A stretch of DNA of 22,763 bases from positions 1 to 22,763 of the forward strand of contig CAJUOY010000014.1 of NCBI GenBank assembly GCA_910588645.1, in the 5' to 3' direction. Below the pieces are notes generated by a model, which did no database searches, had not been told where the DNA came from, and worked only from the letters and a program-made list of their open reading frames with translations. A program made the position numbers and the translations under genes. Source of the DNA: an uncultured Christensenellaceae bacterium (lineage in GTDB: Bacteria > Bacillota > Clostridia > Christensenellales > Borkfalkiaceae). Numbering within the stretch: position 1 is the stretch's first letter; every line of letters starts with the position of its first letter. This document shows, one piece after another, positions 1 through 6,591 of the stretch.

Positions 1-52
1 TAATATCGAACGTGATGAAGTGATCGCCGTCGAAGAAATCATATTCAAACAT
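1..52 (-). CDS. Hypothetical protein, N-terminal fragment (cut by window edge)
   Basis: On the minus strand an ATG at 52-50 opens a frame that reads MFEYDFFDGDHFITFDI and runs off the window. A GAGGTG ribosome-binding site at 59-64 overlaps the stop codon of the upstream gene (63-65), so translation of the two genes is probably coupled. Only 17 residues are visible and no family can be named. The good ribosome-binding site and the tight spacing are the support for calling it real. Confidence 0.6.
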   Translation of the reverse strand, partial: MFEYDFFDGDHFITFDI

Positions 53-62
53 TTCAATCACC

Positions 63-365
63 TCAATCAATTTTTTTGAACCAGATATAATAAGTTGTTT
101 CTATATAGTCCAACGTATCGTATCTGTTTTTTTCTTTGTTGTAGACATTCACGTTTTCATAGGCGATAGTTACATAACCTTTGAACTCCGTGTCGCTGTC
201 TTTTACGGGTTTGCATTTTTCGGCAACATCCTCGAATACCCGTATATAGGCGTTACCTTTTTGAGAAGTGGAGGGGATTAACAGATTACCTTCGACAAGG
301 TATCCAACACCCTTAATCTTCTCGTCCCGATTTACTTTGCTGATGCTGTAAACCACTTTTTGCAT
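63..365 (-). CDS. Hypothetical protein, 100 aa
   Basis: Small soluble-looking protein with no signal peptide or membrane segment, rich in Lys, Asp, Tyr and Val, ending in ETTYYIWFKKID. I do not recognise the family. The frame stays open upstream to 539, but the start at 365 is preferred because GGAGG lies at 376-380 on this strand, at normal spacing, and because the upstream extension runs through a leader segment that resembles the one on the other side of the intergenic region. The next gene starts 10 bases after the stop with its ribosome-binding site overlapping it, so the two form an operon. The mixed charged and beta-prone composition would fit a small immunity or accessory protein, but that is speculation. 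Confidence 0.65.
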   Translation of the reverse strand: MQKVVYSISKVNRDEKIKGVGYLVEGNLLIPSTSQKGNAYIRVFEDVAEKCKPVKDSDTEFKGYVTIAYENVNVYNKEKNRYDTLDYIETTYYIWFKKID

Positions 366-375
366 TTTCTTTATA

Positions 376-506
376 CCTCCAAAATATATTAGCCTTTCGG
401 CAAGGACGACTTGTAGCACTGCTCGGTCAAGGGCAAGTTCTATTTCTAATCGGGCTGTAAATGTAAACGACAGATACTCATTCCCATAAGGCAACCGAAA
501 AATTAT
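376..506 (-). promoter_or_regulatory. Leader copy A, upstream of the 100-aa gene
   Basis: Read on the minus strand, this leader holds five blocks in order: ATAATTTTTCG (506-496), CGTTTACATTTAC (469-457), GTGCTACAA (419-411), CCGAAAGGCT (400-391) and ATTTTGGAGG (385-376). The last contains the ribosome-binding site of the downstream gene. The same blocks in the same order occur on the plus strand at 578-647 (copy B) with different spacing. Function is unknown; candidates are a shared promoter/regulator site or a structured 5' leader. Confidence 0.55.
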
Positions 507-577
507 TGCGTAAAAGGGCATAAGAAAAAAGCCAAACATTACTGTCTGACTTTCAACTCATATTCATATTTTAAGTT

Positions 578-647
578 ATAATTTTTCGCCGTTTACATTT
601 ACGAGAGCCGTGCTACAACCGAAGTCCGAAAGGCTTTATTTTGGAGG
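578..647 (+). promoter_or_regulatory. Leader copy B, upstream of the LRR lipoprotein gene
   Basis: The plus strand carries ATAATTTTTCG (578-588), CGTTTACATTTAC (590-602), GTGCTACAA (610-618), CCGAAAGGCT (626-635) and ATTTTGGAGG (638-647), matching copy A block for block. Here the GGAGG at 643-647 has no start codon at usable distance; the downstream gene starts 60 bases later. TATAAT at 577-582 is a good -10 hexamer but has no clear -35. TTTACA (592-597) and TACAAC (614-619, preceded by TGC) could be a second weak promoter with a 16-bp spacer. The stretch 366-707 holds no gene that I can support. Confidence 0.5.
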
Positions 648-691
648 ACACTTAACCCTATCTAAAAAAGTGTTCTACTGGGGTTTCGTCT

Positions 692-700
692 GGGGGGGGG
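692..700 (+). repeat. G9 homopolymer 7 bp before a start codon
   Basis: Nine consecutive G residues sit directly upstream of the ATG at 708, in the position where a ribosome-binding site would be expected. No AGGAGG-like sequence is present closer to the start. Such tracts are prone to slipped-strand length change; here a change would alter leader spacing, not the reading frame. Confidence 0.8.
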
Positions 701-707
701 TAGTACA

Positions 708-3608
708 ATGAAGAGAACAAACAGAACAAACAGAACAATCACGAAAAAGGGAATATTTTTCGCGCTTTTGTGCGTATTTGCGGCGGCCGTTACAGCCGTT
801 TGTGTTTCCGCCTGCGATAATTCTCCCGGGCCCGAGCCGGAGCACGTTCACGAATACGTGCAAAGGGTGATAGCGCCCACGCATAACGACAGGGGATACA
901 TATTGCATATTTGTTCCTGCGGGGATTATTATAGGGATACGTATACCGATAAAGTATCCCATTCCTATACGGCCGTCATCACCGAGGCAACCTGTACCGA
1001 GGGAGGATACACCACGCATACCTGCGAATGCGGCGACAGCTATGTGGACAGCTACACCCCCGTAAAGGATCACGACTTTATAAAGTACGTTAAAAAACCC
1101 ACCTGTACCGAGTGGGGCTATACGAGCAATACCTGCCGCGATTGCGGATATTCCGTACTTTCCGACTTTATGGGCGCGGAGCATAAGTATTCTTCGGTTT
1201 TAACACGTCCTACCTGTACGGAGCGCGGTTATACCACTCACACGTGCGACACTTGCGGACACCAATACATTGACGACTATACGGATATGCTCGGCCACGA
1301 GTTTTCCATTACGGTAACCGCACCCACCTGTATCGCAAAAGGTTATACCACTTACCATTGCAAGCTCTGCGGAGATACCCGCGTCGGGGAGTATAAGGAC
1401 GCTACCGGACACAATTACGCAACTACTGTGACAAGGCCAACTTGCACGAATAACGGATATTCCACCCACACTTGTACGGTGTGCGAGCACAGTTACAGGG
1501 ATAACTTTACATCTCTTTCCGATCATATTTACGATATAACGGTTGTCGATCCGACTTGTACGGAGCGCGGCTATACGCTTAAAACCTGTAAACATTGCGG
1601 TCACGAGGTGAAAGAAGCATTCAAGCCTGCCCTCGGCCATAGCATTGTGGACGGCGTATGCTCGGTTTGCGGCATTACGGAAATGGTTTTCACGTTGAGC
1701 GAGGATGAGTCTTACTACATACTCGAAAGCGTTGAAAAGTCGTTGACTTCGGTCATAGTGCCCGAAGTTTACAACGGACTCCCCGTTTTGGAAATAGGCA
1801 ATTCTGCTTTTGCGCACTGCACGTCGCTTGTAAACGTGATTTTGCCTCGCGGTATTCGTTCAATAGGTCGTTTGGCCTTTTACGATTGTCTTTCGCTGAC
1901 CGCTTTGGTAATACCCGATACGGTTGAAAATATAGGTGAAAGAGCTTTTTCGCATTGCGCTGCGCTGAAATCGGTAATTATTCCGGATAGCGTGCGGACG
2001 CTCGGAAGTTTAACGTTTTTTTATTGCAGCAGTCTTATAGACGTTACTATAGGAAAAGGTCTTGACAGGATCGATAACGGAATGTTTATGCAATGCAGCG
2101 CGCTGAAAGAAATAATTATTCCCGATAATATAAAGGAATTAGGAACAGGAGTGCTCTCTATATGCCGCTCTCTTGAAAAAATCACTATAGGGAGCGGGTT
2201 GACGTCTTTGAAAACAAGTGATTTGCGACTTTCACCGCTGAAATATATCGAAGTAAGCGAGGAAAATTCAGTATATAAGAGCGTGAACAACTGCGTAGTT
2301 ACTAAGGACGGAAAAAGTTTAGTCTTGGCGGCGAGCGGCGCGGTAATCCCCGAAGAAGTAGAGGTGCTTTTATCTTATTCGCTTGGAAACAAGTTCGGCA
2401 GACTTGAAATTCCCGACGGCGTAGTGCAAATAGGAAGTTATGCATTTGCGAGCGCGACGGTTGACGAATTGGTTTTAGGTAAAGCAATAAAGAGTATAGG
2501 CATAAGAGCGCTCGACTCTTATATAAATAATATTTATTATAAGGGTAGCGAGGCCGAGTGGGATCTGATAGATAAGTATGCGGATTGGCGTGAAGATTTG
2601 CGTAAAGCTACGCTGTATTTTTACAGCGAACAAAAACCCTCGACCGAAGGAAATTTTTGGCGTTATGCGGACGGCGAAATATCGGTGTGGGGCGAGTTTG
2701 AAAATTCTTCTCTCGAATACGGTCTTTCCGGCGACGGCAAATATTATCTCGTCACCGGCGTCAAGGAGGGCGTAACGTCGGTAACTGTTCCCGAAATTTA
2801 TTTAGGCCTGCCCGTCACAGCGATAGCCGAAGGGGCGTTCGCTGATTCGTCGATAGAGGAAATAACCCTTCAAAAGAGTATAACGGAGATAGGCGCGAGA
2901 GCGTTCGAAAATTGCAAAAAGCTCCGTTACGTTAATATTTTGGCTGTATTGGAGAAAATAAGTTTGCGCGCGTTTTACGGTTGCGAATCTCTTGAAACCG
3001 TGGATTTTTATGCTTGGGCCGTTATAAGAGAAATAGACGACTTTGCGTTTTACGGTTGCGCGGCATTGAAATCCGTTCCCGAAAACAGCGCGGAAAGAAT
3101 TGGCGTAAGCGCGTTTGAAAACTGTACGTCGTTCAAAACTATTTATATTTCCGCTCCCATAAGGAGGGTTGAAGACCGTGCGTATTTCGGCTGTTCGTCG
3201 GTTGAAACTTTGATAGTCGATAACTGGACGAGAACGCTCGGCATTGACGCTTTTGCTAATTGTCAGGCTTTAAAAAATATATCCGGCGTATATACCGATA
3301 ACGAGCACTATATCGTGCCGAAAGACAACTGCCTCTTGGCAAACGGCGAAAAGACTTTGATATTGGGCTGTGCGGGCAGCGCCATTCCCGATACGGTGGA
3401 AAGAATTGCGGACGGCGCGTTTAAGGGCAGCGGAGCGGTCGGCGTGTTTATCCCCGCCAGCGTAACTTCAGCAGGCGAGAATATCTTTTCAGACTGCGCT
3501 CTTTTGACCGACGTATATTTCGGCGGTACTGAAGAGGAGTGGAACGCTCTTGCGATAGAGACGTTCGGCGCAACCGTCCACTTCGATTGCGTGAGGGAAA
3601 ACGTTTGA
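708..3608 (+). CDS. BspA-like surface lipoprotein with Cys-rich repeats and two LRR_5 cassettes
   Basis: A 966-residue secreted lipoprotein. Residues 1-36 are a lipoprotein signal peptide: a basic start, a hydrophobic stretch (16-34) and lipobox VSAC with Cys36 as the lipidation site. A short linker leads to seven repeats of about 40 residues (about 48-305) of the form H-PTCTxxGYTTHTC-xCG-YxDxY-GH, plus a closing CSVCG near 317-321. From about 325 on come BspA/LRR_5-type leucine-rich repeats (xxAFxxCxxLxxVxIPxxV). A first cassette ends with the family's typical KGSEAEW and YFYSE...GNFWRYADGE segment (about 605-665); a second follows and ends with GGTEEEWNAL near the C terminus. LRR_5 lipoproteins act outside the cell in binding or adhesion; the ligand here is unknown. 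No alternative in-frame start exists downstream of the stop at 663-665. It is followed by a terminator shared with the convergent gene. Confidence 0.9.
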   Translation: MKRTNRTNRTITKKGIFFALLCVFAAAVTAVCVSACDNSPGPEPEHVHEYVQRVIAPTHNDRGYILHICSCGDYYRDTYTDKVSHSYTAVITEATCTEGGYTTHTCECGDSYVDSYTPVKDHDFIKYVKKPTCTEWGYTSNTCRDCGYSVLSDFMGAEHKYSSVLTRPTCTERGYTTHTCDTCGHQYIDDYTDMLGHEFSITVTAPTCIAKGYTTYHCKLCGDTRVGEYKDATGHNYATTVTRPTCTNNGYSTHTCTVCEHSYRDNFTSLSDHIYDITVVDPTCTERGYTLKTCKHCGHEVKEAFKPALGHSIVDGVCSVCGITEMVFTLSEDESYYILESVEKSLTSVIVPEVYNGLPVLEIGNSAFAHCTSLVNVILPRGIRSIGRLAFYDCLSLTALVIPDTVENIGERAFSHCAALKSVIIPDSVRTLGSLTFFYCSSLIDVTIGKGLDRIDNGMFMQCSALKEIIIPDNIKELGTGVLSICRSLEKITIGSGLTSLKTSDLRLSPLKYIEVSEENSVYKSVNNCVVTKDGKSLVLAASGAVIPEEVEVLLSYSLGNKFGRLEIPDGVVQIGSYAFASATVDELVLGKAIKSIGIRALDSYINNIYYKGSEAEWDLIDKYADWREDLRKATLYFYSEQKPSTEGNFWRYADGEISVWGEFENSSLEYGLSGDGKYYLVTGVKEGVTSVTVPEIYLGLPVTAIAEGAFADSSIEEITLQKSITEIGARAFENCKKLRYVNILAVLEKISLRAFYGCESLETVDFYAWAVIREIDDFAFYGCAALKSVPENSAERIGVSAFENCTSFKTIYISAPIRRVEDRAYFGCSSVETLIVDNWTRTLGIDAFANCQALKNISGVYTDNEHYIVPKDNCLLANGEKTLILGCAGSAIPDTVERIADGAFKGSGAVGVFIPASVTSAGENIFSDCALLTDVYFGGTEEEWNALAIETFGATVHFDCVRENV
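849..1680 (+). repeat. Seven degenerate ~40-residue coding repeats (Cys/His-rich)
   Basis: In-frame repeats within the lipoprotein gene, each centred on a PTCTxxGY motif followed by THTCxxCG and a closing GH. In the first repeat the leading Cys is replaced by His (APTHNDRGY). The DNA has diverged between copies, so this is an old protein repeat and not a recent array. Confidence 0.8.
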
Positions 3609-3616
3609 TAAATAAC

Positions 3617-3645
3617 AAAAAACACGGCGCACGCCGTGTTTTTAT
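3617..3645. terminator. Bidirectional terminator between convergent genes
   Basis: The stem AACACGGCG (3621-3629) pairs with CGCCGTGTT (3632-3640) across a 2-nt gap. It is flanked by an A-run on the left and a T-run on the right, so each strand has a T-tract after the hairpin. It serves the lipoprotein gene from the left and the small lipoprotein gene from the right. Confidence 0.85.
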
Positions 3646-3649
3646 TTAA

Positions 3650-4300
3650 TCAGCCGTCTATTTCTTTCGAGGCCACTATTTTGCCGTGTTCTCCGTCTAT
3701 GAGAAAAGCGGAAATATGCTCGGCTTTATTTATTATGCCTACGTAATAGTAACAGCCCTCGTCATACAGAAGTCTTACATAAATCTCCCCGTCGAACAAA
3801 CCGTTCGAAGTCATACTTTCAAACAGTTCCCGCTTGTTTTCCGCTACGCAAAGCACCGCCTCGTCGCAGGACATCACCCCGTCGTATTTTACGGAAAGAG
3901 CGGTATAGGTCTTGCTTTCGCCGTCGAGCGTAAGAGTAACGTCAACGGACTTTTTGTTGAAAGCTTCAGCGGTAAAGCTCAGATAAAAGCAGTTTTCCAC
4001 CGCGCGGTAATTCATTTCTCCGCCCTGGCCTTCCAGGCTTATATCCAGTTCCTGCGGGTTTTTGGGCAAAGTTACGAATACTTCGGTAACGGGGCACACG
4101 TCGCCCTTGATACCGTCCGCCTTATAGGGCTGTTCCTTTTCTGAACAATAAATTTTTACCGAGGTATCGTCGTCTGCGTAGACGTAGATTTCGGAACGGC
4201 GTTCGGATACGTAATCTAAATAATTGACTTGCTTTGAACATCCCGTAACGGGCAAAATCAGCGCGCAGGCTCCGGATAAAACTAACAGTGATTTTCTCAT
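3650..4300 (-). CDS. Small predicted lipoprotein, unknown function
   Basis: A 216-residue protein with a lipoprotein signal peptide: MRKS, a hydrophobic segment, and lipobox VTGC with Cys21. The mature part is rich in beta-prone segments, acidic, and has no motif I recognise; near the C terminus a YYYVGIINKAE...HGKIVASKEI stretch looks like a small beta domain. No good ribosome-binding site precedes the ATG at 4298-4300. The gene is monocistronic, convergent with the LRR lipoprotein gene and divergent from the membrane-anchored gene at 4423. An extracytoplasmic location is well supported; the role is unknown. Confidence 0.8.
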   Translation of the reverse strand: MRKSLLVLSGACALILPVTGCSKQVNYLDYVSERRSEIYVYADDDTSVKIYCSEKEQPYKADGIKGDVCPVTEVFVTLPKNPQELDISLEGQGGEMNYRAVENCFYLSFTAEAFNKKSVDVTLTLDGESKTYTALSVKYDGVMSCDEAVLCVAENKRELFESMTSNGLFDGEIYVRLLYDEGCYYYVGIINKAEHISAFLIDGEHGKIVASKEIDG

Positions 4301-4325
4301 ATAACAAATATATTTCGATCGTGCC

Positions 4326-4353
4326 GTTTTATGAATGAATTTTGTTTTTTCAA
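4326..4353 (-). promoter_or_regulatory. Weak candidate promoter for the 3650-4300 lipoprotein gene
   Basis: On the minus strand TTGAAA (4353-4348) and TAAAAC (4331-4326) are 16 bp apart, about 25 bp before the start codon. The -10 is imperfect, so this is tentative. Its -35 lies 4 bp from the -35 of the plus-strand promoter. Confidence 0.35.
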
Positions 4354-4357
4354 ACAG

Positions 4358-4386
4358 TTGCTTTTTTAATTTCCGTATGCTAAAAT
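4358..4386 (+). promoter_or_regulatory. Sigma-70-like promoter for the 4423 gene
   Basis: TTGCTT (4358-4363) and TAAAAT (4381-4386) with a 17-bp spacer. This predicts a leader of about 30 nt before the ATG at 4423. That leader contains no obvious Shine-Dalgarno sequence. Confidence 0.6.
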
Positions 4387-4422
4387 TATAAAAATCGACA
4401 AGAAATTGTCTTTCTATCCGCT

Positions 4423-5013
4423 ATGAACAAGATAATTTTAAAAACCGCGCTAAAAACGCTGCTTGCGTTGATAATTATTTTCGCCGTAGTATTCGGCGCT
4501 CTCAGCATCGGGTACCCTTCGGGTATGGCCGATTTTTTCGAAAAGAGCGGAAACTATTCGTTTGCGGCGGGATACGCTTCCTTAAATTACAGCTATACGG
4601 GTAAGACGGAAGATCTTGCGCGGTGCGTAAACGACTATATAATGGCGGAAAACGACAGGAATATAATTCATTTCGGCGGAAGGCTTATTGAAGCTAACGG
4701 CTTTGACGAGCTGTGCGAAAGCGAGTCGGACAGGCTCGGTCTCGATTACAGGCAGTTCGTTTACGGCAGTATCGCCTGCTCTAAGTACAGGCAAAACGAC
4801 AGCGCGGGGGCGATAGCCGCCGCTGAGGCCGCTTTTACGGAGAACGGCGGGTTCCCCGTAAACAACGCGTTGGTAAGGCTTACCGTACTTGCGGAAAAGG
4901 ACTATGAAACGCTCGTTAAAATAAGGACTTCGGTAGGGGAAATATCCCCGGGCGAGGACGAGCGGGAGTATTACGACAGCGTAATAAAAGTGCTTGATAA
5001 ATTGATAGACTGA
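4423..5013 (+). CDS. Membrane-anchored helical protein, unknown function
   Basis: A 196-residue protein with one N-terminal hydrophobic segment (about 7-29) that lacks a clear signal-peptidase site, so it is probably an N-terminal anchor. The rest (about 30-196) is predicted mostly alpha-helical, with alternating Ala/Tyr/Leu helices such as YSFAAGYASLNYSY and SAGAIAAAEAAF, reminiscent of TPR-like helical hairpins, though no repeat consensus is clear. I do not recognise the family. It ends 49 bp before guaB with no clear terminator between, so guaB may be partly read through from its promoter. Confidence 0.75.
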   Translation: MNKIILKTALKTLLALIIIFAVVFGALSIGYPSGMADFFEKSGNYSFAAGYASLNYSYTGKTEDLARCVNDYIMAENDRNIIHFGGRLIEANGFDELCESESDRLGLDYRQFVYGSIACSKYRQNDSAGAIAAAEAAFTENGGFPVNNALVRLTVLAEKDYETLVKIRTSVGEISPGEDEREYYDSVIKVLDKLID

Positions 5014-5062
5014 CGGCGTTAATGCGTCATATATTTAAAAATATATATTAAGGAGTTATGGA

Positions 5063-6517
5063 ATGGGTAAAATCGTAAAAGAAGCATTGACTTTCGACGA
5101 CGTGTTGCTTATACCCGCGGCTTCCGAAGTGTTGCCCGCAACGGTAGATCTGCGCACAACGCTTTGTAACGGAATAGATCTCAATATTCCGCTTGTGAGC
5201 GCGGCTATGGATACCGTAACCGAGAGTAAGCTCGCAATAGCCATTGCCCGCGAAGGCGGCCTCGGCATTATACATAAAAATATGAGTATCGAAGAGCAGG
5301 CGGCTCAGGTGGATAAAGTTAAAAGAAGCGAACACGGAGTTATTACCGATCCTTTCCATCTTTCTCCCGAAGAGCCCGTTTCGGCGGCCTGCGATCTTAT
5401 GGCTAAATATAAGATAAGCGGTGTTCCCATAACCCGCGGCGGCAAGTTGGTAGGTATTCTTACCAACCGCGATTTAAGGTTCGAAACCAATTTCTCACAG
5501 CCCATTGCAAACGTAATGACGAAGGACAACCTCGTCACCGCGCCCGAGGGTACTTCGCTTTCCGAAGCGCAGAAAATTTTGGGCAAGCACAGGATAGAAA
5601 AGCTTCCCATAGTCGATAAGAACGGCTATCTCAAAGGACTTATAACAATTAAGGATATAGAAAAATCCATTCAGTACCCCAACAGCGCAAGGGACAAAAA
5701 GGGCAGACTTCTTGCGGGCGCGGCGATCGGCGGTTCGGCGGACGTGCTCGAACGCGTGGCCGAGCTTGTAAAGGCCAAAGTCGATATAGTCGTGCTCGAT
5801 TCGGCGCACGGACACTCCAAGGGTATTGTAAACGCGGTGGAAAAAGTTAAAAACGCTTTCCCCGATCTTCCGCTTGTTGCTGGCAACGTCGTTACTGCGG
5901 AAGCTACGCGCGATCTTATGAACGCGGGTGCGGACGTTGTAAAAGTCGGCGTGGGACCCGGCTCGATATGCACAACGCGTATCGTCGCGGGTATAGGAAT
6001 GCCTCAGCTCACAGCGGTGCTCGATTGCGCGGAGGAAGCGGACAAGCACAATAAGCGCATAATCGCCGACGGCGGCATCAAATATTCGGGCGATATAGTC
6101 AAGGCCATTGCCGCAGGCGGAAGCGCGGTTATGATCGGTTCGCTGTTTGCAGGTACTTCCGAATCTCCCGGCGAATTGGAGATTTATCAGGGCAGGAGCT
6201 TTAAGACCTATCGCGGTATGGGCTCGCTTCCCGCTATGGCAAAGGGCAGCAAGGACAGGTATTTTCAGGCGGACGCAAAAAAATTCGTTCCCGAAGGCGT
6301 GGAGGGACGCGTTCCCTACCGCGGCGTGCTTTCGGATATAGTATTCCAGCTTATGGGCGGTCTCCGCGCCGGTATGGGTTACACCGGTTGCGGCACGATA
6401 GAGGAACTCAGGAAAAACGGAAAGTTCGTCAAGATGACGGCTGCGTCTTTAACCGAGTCTCACCCTCATGACATTTCCATTACAAAGGAAGCACCCAATT
6501 ATTCGCCTAAAAATTAA
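5063..6517 (+). CDS. guaB: IMP dehydrogenase
   Basis: Oxidises IMP to XMP with NAD+, the committed step of guanine nucleotide synthesis, in the cytoplasm. The 484-residue length is normal for bacteria. It starts with the family's TFDDVLLIP motif. Two CBS domains (about 93-205) are inserted in the TIM barrel and end at TIKDIEKS. Also visible are DSAHGHS, the phosphate-binding loop and catalytic Cys303 in GPGSICTTR, IADGGIKYSGD, the GSLFAGT loop, and the mobile flap (RGMGSLPAM and the EGVEGRVPYRG motif with its Arg-Tyr). AAGGAG at 5050-5055 lies 7 nt before the ATG, which fixes the start. The gene is directly followed by guaA, the next enzyme in the pathway. I see no purine riboswitch upstream. 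Confidence 0.98.
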   Translation: MGKIVKEALTFDDVLLIPAASEVLPATVDLRTTLCNGIDLNIPLVSAAMDTVTESKLAIAIAREGGLGIIHKNMSIEEQAAQVDKVKRSEHGVITDPFHLSPEEPVSAACDLMAKYKISGVPITRGGKLVGILTNRDLRFETNFSQPIANVMTKDNLVTAPEGTSLSEAQKILGKHRIEKLPIVDKNGYLKGLITIKDIEKSIQYPNSARDKKGRLLAGAAIGGSADVLERVAELVKAKVDIVVLDSAHGHSKGIVNAVEKVKNAFPDLPLVAGNVVTAEATRDLMNAGADVVKVGVGPGSICTTRIVAGIGMPQLTAVLDCAEEADKHNKRIIADGGIKYSGDIVKAIAAGGSAVMIGSLFAGTSESPGELEIYQGRSFKTYRGMGSLPAMAKGSKDRYFQADAKKFVPEGVEGRVPYRGVLSDIVFQLMGGLRAGMGYTGCGTIEELRKNGKFVKMTAASLTESHPHDISITKEAPNYSPKN

Positions 6518-6538
6518 TTTGAATCAACGATATTTTAT

Positions 6539-6560
6539 AAAGGGGGACGCGTCCCCCTTT
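6539..6560. other. Perfect 22-nt palindrome between guaB and guaA
   Basis: AAAGGGGGACG is followed immediately by its reverse complement, CGTCCCCCTTT, with no spacer. As RNA it would form a strong hairpin with an 8-bp stem (AAAGGGGG/CCCCCTTT) and an ACGCGT loop. The sequence after it is not a clean T-tract, so it may be a weak terminator or attenuator, an mRNA processing or stability hairpin, or an operator. It ends 20 nt before the guaA ribosome-binding site. Confidence 0.75.
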
Positions 6561-6591
6561 ACGAGTTATTTTAAAAATATGGAGAGCGTAA

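Noticed and set aside
366..539. Longer 158-residue version of the 63-365 minus-strand gene
   Set aside because: GGAGG at 376-380 supports the start at 365, and the extension runs through the conserved leader blocks.
849..1680. Possible CRISPR array or tandem DNA repeat
   Set aside because: The periodicity is at protein level and in frame, and the DNA copies are too diverged for a CRISPR array.
5014..5062. Purine riboswitch or clear promoter before guaB
   Set aside because: The gap is only 49 nt and holds a 5-bp inverted repeat and AT-rich sequence, too short for a purine aptamer. No convincing -35/-10 pair was found.
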